A stretch of DNA of 64,000 nucleotides. Origin: Flavobacterium azooxidireducens (GTDB lineage Bacteria > Bacteroidota > Bacteroidia > Flavobacteriales > Flavobacteriaceae). Location of the stretch: positions 496,001 to 560,000 of the forward strand of contig NZ_CP096205.1 of NCBI RefSeq assembly GCF_023195775.1. Reading direction: 5' to 3'. The position numbers were made by a program, and so were the translations under genes. Below, piece by piece: positions 44,233-52,474 of the stretch (its first letter is position 1; every line of letters starts with the position of its first letter). The notes beneath the pieces are model-generated. The model saw nothing but the letters and a program-made list of their open reading frames with translations. It ran no database searches and was not told the origin of the DNA.

Positions 44233-44304
44233 CCAACAATCAAACAATCAAACAATCCAAAAATCTAAAAATCTAAAAATCCACCAATCAAACAATCCAA
44301 AAAT
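44233..44304. repeat. Octamer tandem array, 9 units of CNAANAAT
   Basis: Nine contiguous 8-bp units: CCAACAAT, CAAACAAT twice, CCAAAAAT, CTAAAAAT twice, CCACCAAT, CAAACAAT, CCAAAAAT. This is the reverse complement of the unit ATTNTTNG found at 32272 and 43059. It ends 4 bp before the lysS -7 box. Confidence 0.88.
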
Positions 44305-44308
44305 TCCC

Positions 44309-44316
44309 TATCTTTG
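44309..44316 (+). promoter_or_regulatory. lysS -7 box
   Basis: TATCTTTG fits TAnnTTTG, lies 21 bp before the lysS ATG, and is preceded directly by the octamer array, so there is no normal -33 TTG. This is the same arrangement as at the cbs-like gene (32261-32268). Confidence 0.65.
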
Positions 44317-44337
44317 CACGCTTAAAAAATCGATGCT

Positions 44338-46029
44338 ATGCAACTTTCGGAACAAGAAATAATTCGTCGCGAAAAACTGGACACTTTACGCCAAATGGGG
44401 ATAAATCCTTATCCGGCAGACCTTTACCCTGTAAATCATACTTCCAAACAAATAAAGGAAAAGTATGAAGAAGGTAAAAAAGTAACCATTGCAGGGAGAA
44501 TTATGAGCGTTCGTGACCAAGGAAAAGCGTGTTTCGCCGAATTGCAAGACAGCGACGGACGAATTCAACTTTATTTGAATCGTGACGTACTTTGTCCTGA
44601 CGAAGACAAAACCTTATACAATCAAGTTTTCAAAAAACTGACCGATTTAGGCGATTTTGTTGGCATCGAAGGCGAATTATTCACCACAAAAGTAGGAGCA
44701 CAATGTGTTCGTGTAGATAAATTCACTTTTTTAAGCAAAACATTACGACCATTACCATTACCAAAAACAGACGAAGACGGAATCGTTCACGACGCATTTA
44801 ACGATGCTGAGTTGCGTTACCGTATGCGATACGTCGATTTAGTGGTAAATCCGCACGTAAAAGAGGTTTTCGTAAAACGAACAAAACTTTTCAACGCGAT
44901 GCGAACTTTTTTTAACGACAAAGGTTACTTTGAAGTTGAAACACCCATTTTACAATCCATTCCCGGCGGAGCAGCTGCTCGTCCGTTTATGACGCACCAC
45001 AACAGTTTAGACATTCCATTATATATGCGAATTGCCAACGAATTATACCTCAAAAGGCTTATTGTTGGTGGATTTGACGGTGTTTATGAATTCTCCAAAA
45101 ACTTCCGAAACGAAGGAATGGACAGAACTCACAATCCTGAATTTACCGCAATGGAAATTTACGTAGCCTACAAAGACTACAACTGGATGATGGAATTCAC
45201 CGAAAATCTATTAGAATATTGTGCCACACACGTCAACGGAACAACCAATGCAACGTTTGGCGAACATACAATCAATTTCAAAGCTCCTTACGCACGCGTT
45301 ACGATGACCGATGCCATCATTCAATTTACCGGATTCGATATTTCAGGAAAATCAGAAGAAGAAATCAGAACCGCCGCTTTAAAAATGGGAATTCCTGTTG
45401 ATGAAACGATGGGCAAAGGAAAACTAATTGATGAAATTTTCGGAGCTAAATGCGAAGGGAATTTTATTCAACCCACTTTCATCACCGATTATCCAAAAGA
45501 AATGAGTCCGCTTTGCAAAGAACACCGAACAAATCCAGAACTTACAGAGCGTTTTGAATTAATGGTTTGTGGTAAAGAAGTTGCGAATGCTTATTCCGAA
45601 TTAAATGACCCAATTGACCAACGCGAACGTTTTGAAGCTCAATTAAAATTAGCCGATCGTGGTGATGATGAAGCAATGTTTATTGATAATGACTTCTTGA
45701 GAGCCTTAGAGTACGGAATGCCACCCACATCCGGTTTAGGAATCGGAATGGATCGATTAATTATGTTTTTGACCAATAATCAATCTATTCAAGAAGTACT
45801 TTTCTTCCCACAAATGCGACCGGAGAAAAAGCAGGTTGAATTGACCGACGATGAAAAAGTAATTATCGAAATTTTAAAATTATCGAACAACATTGCTTTG
45901 TCCGAATTAAAAGAAAAAACTGCTTTAAGCGGAAAAAAATGGGATGCTGCTATGAAAGGTTTAGCGAAACACAATTTAGTAAAAGTAAATGTCGACGGAG
46001 ATGCTAAAACCGTTGAATTGAAAGGATAA
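44338..46029 (+). CDS. lysS: Lysyl-tRNA synthetase, class II
   Basis: 563 residues. The N-terminal OB-fold anticodon-binding domain (about 55-160; VTIAGRIMSVRDQGKACFAE) precedes the class II catalytic domain with motif 1 (FFNDKGYFEVETPIL), motif 2 (FRNEGMDRTHNPEFTAMEIY) and motif 3 (PTSGLGIGMDRLIMFLT). It joins lysine to tRNA-Lys. It is about 60 residues longer than E. coli LysS: the extra C-terminal segment (about 500-563; DEKVIIEILKLSNNIALSEL ... KGLAKHNLVKVNVDG) looks like a winged-helix fold, seemingly common in Bacteroidota. A -7 box is at 44309. Confidence 0.96.
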   Translation: MQLSEQEIIRREKLDTLRQMGINPYPADLYPVNHTSKQIKEKYEEGKKVTIAGRIMSVRDQGKACFAELQDSDGRIQLYLNRDVLCPDEDKTLYNQVFKKLTDLGDFVGIEGELFTTKVGAQCVRVDKFTFLSKTLRPLPLPKTDEDGIVHDAFNDAELRYRMRYVDLVVNPHVKEVFVKRTKLFNAMRTFFNDKGYFEVETPILQSIPGGAAARPFMTHHNSLDIPLYMRIANELYLKRLIVGGFDGVYEFSKNFRNEGMDRTHNPEFTAMEIYVAYKDYNWMMEFTENLLEYCATHVNGTTNATFGEHTINFKAPYARVTMTDAIIQFTGFDISGKSEEEIRTAALKMGIPVDETMGKGKLIDEIFGAKCEGNFIQPTFITDYPKEMSPLCKEHRTNPELTERFELMVCGKEVANAYSELNDPIDQRERFEAQLKLADRGDDEAMFIDNDFLRALEYGMPPTSGLGIGMDRLIMFLTNNQSIQEVLFFPQMRPEKKQVELTDDEKVIIEILKLSNNIALSELKEKTALSGKKWDAAMKGLAKHNLVKVNVDGDAKTVELKG

Positions 46030-46052
46030 GTCAATTTAAAATACATAATTTA

Positions 46053-46078
46053 ATCCCGACCAATGTGTCGGGATTTTT
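46053..46078 (+). terminator. lysS terminator
   Basis: ATCCCGAC (46053-46060) pairs with GTCGGGAT (46067-46074) around CAATGT, followed by TTTTTGTTTT. It lies 24 bp after the lysS stop codon. Confidence 0.9.
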
Positions 46079-46175
46079 GTTTTGCTAAAATTTTAATACG
46101 TTAAAAATATCTTAATCATTAAACCTTTTGAAAACGATAAGGTCTTACTTCTAAAATCATTAAAAAAGTAATAAA

Positions 46176-46640
46176 ATGAAAAATGTAATTGTAACCGTAG
46201 TAATGTTGTTTGGATTAATGACATTCGCACAAGAGAAAGAAGTTCAAAAAGGAGACAGAAAAGCTAAAATGGAAAAAAGAGAAAGCCTTTCACCGGAACA
46301 ACAAGCTGAACTCCGTGTAAAAAAAATGTCACTTGAATTAGATTTAAATGCAAATCAACAAGCAGAAATCAAAAAAATGGTGTTAGAAAATGCAAAGAAA
46401 AGAGAAGCTAAAAAAGCGGAATGGAAGAAGAACAAAGAAGCTGGAAAAACATTGACAAAGGACGAAAAGTTTGCAATGAAAAACCAAATGCTAGATCAAC
46501 AAATCGCTCATAAAGCTGAAATGAAAAAAATTCTTACTCCAGAACAGTTTGCAAAATGGGAAGCAAAAAAATCGGAAAGAAAAGGAAAAATGCATGATAG
46601 AAAAGGTTCAAAGGGCAAAAATCAGAAAGAACGCAAATAA
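46176..46640 (+). CDS. Small secreted Spy/CpxP-like protein (Lys/Glu-rich)
   Basis: 154 residues. The signal peptide ends at MTFAQ (residue 19). The mature part is highly charged and helical, with two segments similar to LTxxQ motifs: LSPEQQAELRVKKMSLEL and LTPEQFAKWEAKK. It resembles periplasmic Spy/CpxP chaperone-like proteins of Bacteroidota (DUF4890-like). The C-terminus is a basic tail (KGKMHDRKGSKGKNQKERK). It is followed by a second small secreted protein with the same type of LSPEQ motif, so the two probably work together in the envelope. Function is inferred from composition and motif only. Confidence 0.75.
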   Translation: MKNVIVTVVMLFGLMTFAQEKEVQKGDRKAKMEKRESLSPEQQAELRVKKMSLELDLNANQQAEIKKMVLENAKKREAKKAEWKKNKEAGKTLTKDEKFAMKNQMLDQQIAHKAEMKKILTPEQFAKWEAKKSERKGKMHDRKGSKGKNQKERK

Positions 46641-46658
46641 ATTTCAAGATAATATTTT

Positions 46659-46695
46659 GTTAATTAGGCATTTTGGTTTATATTCGCCTATTAAC
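46659..46695. other. Hairpin between the two Spy-like genes
   Basis: GTTAATTAGGC (46659-46669) pairs with GCCTATTAAC (46686-46695) with one bulged T. No T-tract follows, so it is more likely an mRNA structure that stabilises or separates the two cistrons than a terminator. Confidence 0.35.
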
Positions 46696-46718
46696 TAATC
46701 AAATTAATTAACTTTATC

Positions 46719-47089
46719 ATGAAAAAATTGTTTCTATAGTCGTATTAATGATTGCTTTTGGTTTTTCAGCAAATGCTCAATCAAGTTTAAAATTGGAATC
46801 TGAAACTAAATCCAAAGAAGCAAACAGTAAGGAAATGGCTTATGGTGAATTAAGAGAACTTTCTTCTGTTGTTGAATTATCTCCAGAGCAAAAAAATGAT
46901 TTCTTAACTTTGTTTAACATGAGAAATGAAGCATTAAGCAATGCTAAATCCGACGAAGAGAAAGCTACTATTTATAATCGATTTGGAAAAAAATTCCTTA
47001 GTGGTTTAACGGAAGAACAAACAAAGAAACTTTCAGAAAATAAGGAACTGTATAATAAGTTAACAAACTTAAAGCACAGAAAACAATAA
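46719..47089 (+). CDS. Small secreted Spy-like protein with a frameshift right after its start
   Basis: The open frame from the in-frame ATG at 46748 gives 113 residues (MIAFGFSANAQ...), a truncated signal peptide. The natural start is ATG 46719, followed by six A residues and then out of frame (ATG AAA AAA TTG TTT CTA TAG). One extra A would give MKKIVSIVVLMIAFGFSANA followed by Q, a perfect signal peptide. The mature part has LSPEQKNDFLTLFNMRNEAL and LTEEQTKKLSENKELYNKL, as in Spy/LTxxQ-like helical proteins. It follows the similar gene at 46176 and is ended by a strong terminator. The lesion is of the same kind and direction as in susD. Confidence 0.78.
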
Positions 47090-47118
47090 AAAAATCCCGG
47101 TCTAACCGGGATTTTTTT
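47090..47118. terminator. Bidirectional terminator between Spy-like gene and hemL
   Basis: ATCCCGGT (47094-47101) pairs with ACCGGGAT (47105-47112) around CTA, flanked by A and T runs, between convergent genes. Confidence 0.92.
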
Positions 47119-48407
47119 TATAATGAATTTTTACAAACTTTATTAATTGCCTCAATGGTGAAATCTAAATCTTGATAAGTTAAAGCATCGGTAATAAACC
47201 ATGTTTCATAAGCGGATGGAGCGATATAAATTCCTTCGTTTAACAATCCATGAAAGAATTTTTTAAACATTTCATTATCACCACCTTTAGCAGTTTCAAA
47301 ATCAATTACTCCTATTTCATTAAAATGAACAGAAATCATAGAACCAACTCTGTTTATAGTAAAAACAATATTGTTTTGAGATAAAACTTTGCGAATTCCA
47401 TCTTCTAAATAAGCAGTCTTTTTATCTAATCTCTTGAAAATACCGGAATCGGCATTAAGCTCAGTAAGCATAGCTAAACCAGCAGCCATAGCTAGCGGAT
47501 TTCCAGATAAAGTTCCGGCTTGATAAACCGGCCCTAAAGGAGCCAAAAAGTTCATGATTTCATTTCTTGCTGCAAATGCACCAACTGGTAATCCACCACC
47601 AATTACTTTTCCAAAACAAACAATATCTGCTCTAATTCCATATAATTCTTGAGCTCCGCCTTTAGCGAGTCTGAATCCGGTCATTACTTCATCAAATATG
47701 AATAATGTGCCATTTTCATTACACAAGCTTCTTAAACCTTCTAAAAAGCCGTTTTGAGGAGGAATACATCCCATGTTACCGGCAACCGGTTCAATAATTA
47801 TAGCCGCTATCTCATTTTTGTTGTTTTCAAATAATTCCCTAACGTTATCCAAATTATTGTATTGAGCTAACAAGGTATCTTTTGCAGTTCCTTGTGTTAC
47901 ACCAGGACTATTTGGAATACCAAATGTACTTGCACCACTTCCGGCCTGAATTAAAAAAGAATCGGAATGACCATGATAGCAACCGGCAAATTTGATGATT
48001 TTGTCTCTTTTAGTATATCCGCGAGCGAGACGAATAGCACTCATACACGCTTCTGTACCCGAATTTACAAAACGAATTTTATCGATATCTGGCACCATAG
48101 AAACAGCTAATTCAGCAATTTTTGTTTCCAACTCGGTTGGCATTCCAAAGGATGTTCCTAGTTTTGCCCTTTCGGTTATTGCATTGATTACAGGTTCATG
48201 AGCGTGACCAAGAATCATTGGTCCCCACGAATTAATGTAATCGATGAGTTTATTACCGTCTTCATCAAATAAATAAGCTCCTTTGGCACTTTTTACAAAA
48301 ATAGGTGTTCCTCCCACTCCTTTGAAAGCTCTGACGGGAGAATTCACTCCACCCGGAATTACTTTTTCAGCTTCAGCAAATAACTTGCTGCTTCTTTGGT
48401 ATTGCAT
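47118..48407 (-). CDS. hemL: Glutamate-1-semialdehyde 2,1-aminomutase
   Basis: 429 residues. Class III aminotransferase fold: [68 protein letters not shown], the PLP-site Asp in [13 protein letters not shown] and the Schiff-base Lys in [17 protein letters not shown], then [13 protein letters not shown]. It converts glutamate-1-semialdehyde to 5-aminolevulinate in the C5 route of haem synthesis. It is followed on the same strand, upstream, by the glucosaminidase gene with a 16-bp gap, which suggests co-transcription without an evident functional link. Confidence 0.96.
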   Translation of the reverse strand: MQYQRSSKLFAEAEKVIPGGVNSPVRAFKGVGGTPIFVKSAKGAYLFDEDGNKLIDYINSWGPMILGHAHEPVINAITERAKLGTSFGMPTELETKIAELAVSMVPDIDKIRFVNSGTEACMSAIRLARGYTKRDKIIKFAGCYHGHSDSFLIQAGSGASTFGIPNSPGVTQGTAKDTLLAQYNNLDNVRELFENNKNEIAAIIIEPVAGNMGCIPPQNGFLEGLRSLCNENGTLFIFDEVMTGFRLAKGGAQELYGIRADIVCFGKVIGGGLPVGAFAARNEIMNFLAPLGPVYQAGTLSGNPLAMAAGLAMLTELNADSGIFKRLDKKTAYLEDGIRKVLSQNNIVFTINRVGSMISVHFNEIGVIDFETAKGGDNEMFKKFFHGLLNEGIYIAPSAYETWFITDALTYQDLDFTIEAINKVCKNSL

Positions 48408-48423
48408 TGGTGATTTTTTTGAA

Positions 48424-49287
48424 TTATTTTAGATAAATAACTTGACCTACAGAAAGTGAATCTGATTTCATGTTATTCTTGCGTTTAATTTCGTCTATGG
48501 TTACATTGAATTTTTTTGAAAGTGAATACAACGTATCTCCTTTGGTAACAACATATTCTCTTTCCGATTGTTTACCTGATGAAACCACTTGTTTTGAAGA
48601 TTTTGGGAATCTTCCTAACACTTCCGTATCATATTGATGTAACTGATAACGTTCAATCAAACTGATTAGTTTATCCGGATATTTTGTATCGGTTGCATAA
48701 CCCGCTGCTCGAAGTCCCTTTGCCCAAGCTTTGTAATCATCTTTTGGTAAATCAAAAAGCGATGCATAACGACTTCTGGTAGTTAGAAATAAAGAGTGGT
48801 CGCGATATGAATCTGCGGGATCGTCATATTTTCTAAAGCATTCTTGTGCTGAATCATCGTCATGGCGAACGCTTGGCCCTGTCCATTCTTTATGACATTT
48901 TATACCGAAATGATTATTTGCTCGTTTACTTAAAGAACCTTGACCAACTCCTGACTCCAATATCCCTTGAGCTAAGGTTATACTGGCGGGAATTCCGTGT
49001 TGATGCATGTTGTCCTTGGCAATATCTTTAAAATCATCAATATATTTTAGCACCAGTTCTGTTGTGACTTTTACATTGGACGTAGCTTCTAAAACCTCTG
49101 TAGCAGGCTTGGCTGAATCGTGTGATGTTTTTTGATTTGACTTATTTATTGTAGTTGTCTTTGCAACCGGTTTCTTTGTGGTTCGGGTAACAGGAGTACT
49201 TTTTTTTGTAGTTCGCACAACCGGCTTAGAACTTGAACAAGATACCAATAACAACAAACCGAAAATGAACAGCATTTTTTTAACCAT
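48424..49287 (-). CDS. Glucosaminidase (GH73) lipoprotein with LysM domain
   Basis: 287 residues. The lipoprotein signal ends in LLLVSC (about residue 17), followed by SSSKPVV with no acidic export tag, so it is probably periplasmic. A Thr/Lys-rich linker (about 20-75) precedes the GH73 domain (about 80-215) with its catalytic Glu in [18 protein letters not shown] and the NNHFGIKC motif. A LysM domain ends the protein ([20 protein letters not shown]). It cuts peptidoglycan glycan strands during growth or division. Its start overlaps the 3' end of the upstream PLP-enzyme gene by 8 bp, which suggests translational coupling. Confidence 0.92.
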   Translation of the reverse strand: MVKKMLFIFGLLLLVSCSSSKPVVRTTKKSTPVTRTTKKPVAKTTTINKSNQKTSHDSAKPATEVLEATSNVKVTTELVLKYIDDFKDIAKDNMHQHGIPASITLAQGILESGVGQGSLSKRANNHFGIKCHKEWTGPSVRHDDDSAQECFRKYDDPADSYRDHSLFLTTRSRYASLFDLPKDDYKAWAKGLRAAGYATDTKYPDKLISLIERYQLHQYDTEVLGRFPKSSKQVVSSGKQSEREYVVTKGDTLYSLSKKFNVTIDEIKRKNNMKSDSLSVGQVIYLK

Positions 49288-50188
49288 CGAACTTAATTTT
49301 TTGTAATTTTTTATTTTCTAATTTCATATTCATTCCACTAATTCCTTGCAATCCGCCAGTGTGAATAGCTAGGATTTTTGAGCCTCTCGGGAAATAATTT
49401 TTCTTAATCAAATCATCAATTCCAAACATCATTTTTCCTGTATAAACGGGATCAAGCGGTATTTTAGTACGGTAATGAAACGAATTTATAAATTCAATCA
49501 ATTCATTTGATGTTTTTGCATAACCTCCAAAAGTATAATCTTCTATCAATTCCCAATTTTTATTGTTGGCGAATTTAGAAATTTCATCCTTTAAAAAACC
49601 TCCATTTAAAGCTGGAAAACCAATCACTTTTTGATGTGCTGAACTAGCATTTATTAAGCCTGAAATTGTTCCGCCGGTTCCAACTGAGCAACAAATATAG
49701 TCAAACGTACTGTCTTCTGCTGTTAAAATCTCTTCACAACCTTGAATAGCTAACTTATTTGTGCCACCTTCCGGAATAAGATAAAAGTTTCCAAATAGTG
49801 ATTTTAGGTTGTTTATATAATTTTCTGAATCTTTATTTCTGTAATTTTCTCTTGTTTCAAAATAAAATTGCATCCCGTTTTCTTGTGCAAATAATAGCGT
49901 AGGGTTTTCATTTATTTTTGAAGAAAGTTCCTCACCTCGAATTACGCCAATTGTTTTAAAACCATATTCTTTTCCGGCAAATGCAACAGCTGCAATATGA
50001 TTTGAAAAAGCTCCCCCAAAAGTTAACAAGGTTGTTTGACCTTCTTCTTTTGCTTTAATCAAATTATACTTTAGTTTTCGATATTTATTTCCTGAAATAA
50101 ACGGATGAATCAAATCTTCTCTTTTGATATAAAGTGAAACATCATTGCTAAATTCGGTTATTTTCTGATTAAAAACATCAATTATCAT
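49280..50188 (-). CDS. PLP enzyme, ACC deaminase/D-cysteine desulfhydrase family
   Basis: 302 residues. The Schiff-base Lys is in SGNKYRKLKYNLIKAKEEG; the substrate loop is LLTFGGAFSNHIAAVAFAGK and the phosphate loop SVGTGGTISGLI. This pattern is that of the fold-type II family holding 1-aminocyclopropane-1-carboxylate deaminase and D-cysteine desulfhydrase. It is shorter than characterised ACC deaminases (about 335 residues), so D-cysteine or another D-amino acid is more likely; the substrate is not readable. The 3' end overlaps the glucosaminidase start by 8 bp. Confidence 0.87.
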   Translation of the reverse strand: MIIDVFNQKITEFSNDVSLYIKREDLIHPFISGNKYRKLKYNLIKAKEEGQTTLLTFGGAFSNHIAAVAFAGKEYGFKTIGVIRGEELSSKINENPTLLFAQENGMQFYFETRENYRNKDSENYINNLKSLFGNFYLIPEGGTNKLAIQGCEEILTAEDSTFDYICCSVGTGGTISGLINASSAHQKVIGFPALNGGFLKDEISKFANNKNWELIEDYTFGGYAKTSNELIEFINSFHYRTKIPLDPVYTGKMMFGIDDLIKKNYFPRGSKILAIHTGGLQGISGMNMKLENKKLQKIKFDG

Positions 50189-50225
50189 ACAATTGCAAAG
50201 GTATTGAAATGCTAATAAATAAAAA

Positions 50226-50247
50226 AGACAGCTCGTTTGAACTGTCT
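50226..50247 (-). terminator. Terminator of the 641-residue T9SS gene
   Basis: On the minus strand AGACAGTTC (50247-50239) pairs with GAGCTGTCT (50234-50226) around AAAC with one G-U pair, followed by TTTTTTATTT. It is 22 bp after the stop codon. Confidence 0.88.
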
Positions 50248-50269
50248 CTAATTACTATTTTAATTATCG

Positions 50270-52195
50270 TTAATTCACTTTAAAAATAGAAACTTTCTTA
50301 CTGATTTCTTGATTGTCTGCTGTAATTAATTTTACTATATAAATACTATCACTCAATCCAATTGTTGGGAATGAATAAATTTCTTGAGCACCTAATTTAT
50401 CTTTTGTAAAAATTAATTTACCAGTAATATCAAATAATGTTGCTGATTTTAAATCAACTAAGTTTGGATTTCTGATTGAAAGCAACTCATTTTCATTGTT
50501 TTGAACAATCATAAACTGCTCACTTTTGATGGTTTCATTTCCTAATGTTTCATCTAAGAAAGTAACTTCAAAACGATCTGTTGTTGTTCCTCCCGCTGGC
50601 AAAGTTATATCTACAAAACTATTTTTGATATCGTGATAGATGTTTGTTTCTTTATCAAAAAGGAAAACATTTTCTGCTCCTTCAAAGTTGATGATCTCAC
50701 CCACATACACTCTAAATGTTGATTGATTAACAGCTTTTAGTGCAAATGGTATTCTTTTGTTAATATCAAATGGTAAAGTTGAAATTACAAATTGATTGTC
50801 ATTAGTTATAGGAAAATAAACATCTGTTGGCAAGTTGCTTCCTTGTGCCGGAGCATCAAAAGCTATATCAAAACCATCATTTGCATTTGGATTGAATGCC
50901 AAAACTACTTCTCTAGTAAATTGATTATTCAAAATGGTTTGAATTCTAATTTGAGGTACTTGCAATTTAGAAAATTGCGTATAATCTGTACCTGTTAAAT
51001 TTGGGATGTCATGCCAATTTGTATCTGAATCTGAATTTGTTTCATAATTAGACGCATTTCGTTCAAATTGAGAATTTTCGGCAACACCTTCTTTATTGAA
51101 AACTCGGTAACGATTTCTCATTACTGCAGTTCCAGTTTCTTCTTCTCCTTTGACAATAAATCCTTGACCAACAGGTGAAAACATTCTGCGATAATTTATT
51201 CCTGAATTACCAGCTGATGTATTTGGAGATCCATCCCCATTATAGGAATTCCATGGAGCACTAGTGTATGTTCCTGGCGAAAATGCAGTTGCTCCATTAG
51301 GCACATAGGTTGCATAACCTCCAACATAATCAGTCAAAACGTGTGAAGTAGCCGGTTTTTGATGTTCCCAGAAATAGGCAATTCCGTTTATGATTGGTGA
51401 GCCTACGAAGGTTGTACTTCCAGATACATAGTCAACAGAATAACCACTATTTTCTAACAAAAACAAGTTCAAATTAATTGCAGATGGATATGGATTCCCT
51501 GTCAAAGTACTTTCGGTGTAAGAAGTACCTCCAGCTATTGCATTTCCTACCGGAATATTTATATTTCCATCATTTGGTTTTCCTCTAAAATCATACCGTT
51601 GGTTGTTTCCTGGATTGTTTTGCACGCCTAAAACGGTGGTGTTATCTGAACCGCTCACGCCTTTCATAGTAAAACCTTGACCTGCTCCAATTGAAGTAGC
51701 CGCAGCAATATAATTCCAACTAGAATATTGATTTGCGGTTGTTAACGTGTAAATCCAACGACTTGAGATGTTAAGTGCTGTATTCGTGCTTGAGCCATTT
51801 AATCCGGTGGTAATTGCTTCACCTCCAAAAGTTGTTAATCCGGTTGGTCTTTTCAATAAAGAAATTCCAAAATTAGAATTTCCAACAATTGCCGATGGTT
51901 CTCCTACGGGTGAACACCAATAGTTATAACCAAAATTATTTGATGTACCTTCTTGGAAAGCAGATAAAGTACCTAATCCAGTATTGGCAGAACTTCCTGT
52001 TGTCTTTTGAAGTAATTGACTTTCATTTCTTAAATATATATTACCAGTGCTTGCCAAATTTACATCTTGGGTAACAGTGACATATTGGTCATTTACATAC
52101 AAAAAACTACCGGAGCTTACGAACAATTGTGCTTGAGATTGAAGTCCGAAGAACCCAAAAACCATAACGAAAAAAAACTGAATTAATCTTCTCAT
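50270..52195 (-). CDS. T9SS-exported surface protein consisting mainly of the shared C-terminal module
   Basis: 641 residues from MRRLIQFFFVMVFGFFGLQ (ATG at 52195); a TTG 13 codons upstream is possible but makes a poor signal peptide. The signal ends near SQAQ (residue 23). The whole mature protein is a divergent version of the module shared by the large neighbours: NYWCSPVGEPS, GQGFTMKGVSG, TLTGNPYPSAINLNLFL, YFWEHQKP, PVGQGFIVKG, REVVLAFNPNANDGFDIAFD, RFEVTFLDETL. A T9SS type A sorting domain ends it (LFDITGKLIFTKDK). It is divergent from the 1763-residue gene; both promoter regions carry TTTCrTCG motifs. Secreted or surface role, ligand unknown. Confidence 0.88.
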   Translation of the reverse strand: MRRLIQFFFVMVFGFFGLQSQAQLFVSSGSFLYVNDQYVTVTQDVNLASTGNIYLRNESQLLQKTTGSSANTGLGTLSAFQEGTSNNFGYNYWCSPVGEPSAIVGNSNFGISLLKRPTGLTTFGGEAITTGLNGSSTNTALNISSRWIYTLTTANQYSSWNYIAAATSIGAGQGFTMKGVSGSDNTTVLGVQNNPGNNQRYDFRGKPNDGNINIPVGNAIAGGTSYTESTLTGNPYPSAINLNLFLLENSGYSVDYVSGSTTFVGSPIINGIAYFWEHQKPATSHVLTDYVGGYATYVPNGATAFSPGTYTSAPWNSYNGDGSPNTSAGNSGINYRRMFSPVGQGFIVKGEEETGTAVMRNRYRVFNKEGVAENSQFERNASNYETNSDSDTNWHDIPNLTGTDYTQFSKLQVPQIRIQTILNNQFTREVVLAFNPNANDGFDIAFDAPAQGSNLPTDVYFPITNDNQFVISTLPFDINKRIPFALKAVNQSTFRVYVGEIINFEGAENVFLFDKETNIYHDIKNSFVDITLPAGGTTTDRFEVTFLDETLGNETIKSEQFMIVQNNENELLSIRNPNLVDLKSATLFDITGKLIFTKDKLGAQEIYSFPTIGLSDSIYIVKLITADNQEISKKVSIFKVN

Positions 52196-52273
52196 AATTA
52201 AAAACTTAAAAGTCAAATTTAACAATTTTTTCAATTAAAACATTTTTCGCAAGCAATTTTTTTAAACAAATTA

Positions 52274-52326
52274 CAAAAATAAGTGTAAAAATGTTAAAAA
52301 AGCATCTATATACAATCGACGAAATG
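52274..52326 (-). promoter_or_regulatory. Candidate promoter with TTTCGTCG half-site (641-residue gene)
   Basis: On the minus strand GCATTTCGTCGATT lies at 52313-52327 (core CATTTCGTCG, 52317-52326), identical over 14 bases to the motif at 7126-7139 upstream of the 927-residue gene. A -7 box TATTTTTG lies at 52274-52281, 79 bp before the start codon. A second repeat at 20-21 bp is not convincing here. Confidence 0.4.
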
Positions 52327-52380
52327 CATAAAAAATTAACATTTAAATGCTATTTTTCTTATAAAAAATATGCTTTTGTG

Positions 52381-52428
52381 TATTTCATCGATTTTTTTAT
52401 ACACTTTATCGGGTTTGTAATATATTTG
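52381..52428 (+). promoter_or_regulatory. Candidate regulator-bound promoter of the 1763-residue gene
   Basis: TATTTCATCG (52381-52390) and CACTTTATCG (52402-52411) are direct repeats with 21-bp spacing, with spacer ATTTTTTTATA. An exact -7 box TATATTTG (52421-52428) starts 19 bp after the start of the second repeat, 46 bp before the ATG. There is no -33 TTG at the expected place, as expected for an activator-dependent promoter. Confidence 0.55.
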
Positions 52429-52474
52429 CTCTGTCAAAAATTAAGAAAGTCAAATTCAATTAAATTAATAAGTC

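Larger units (their letters stand above)
44023..44337. other. Intergenic region lipB-lysS, 315 bp
   Basis: No gene was seen. From left to right it holds about 60 bp of AT-rich sequence upstream of lipB, palindromic element copy B (44083-44173), a degenerate 16-bp doublet (ACTAATCCATTCCAAA, about 44204-44237), an exact octamer array (44233-44304) and the lysS -7 box (44309-44316). Confidence 0.8.
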
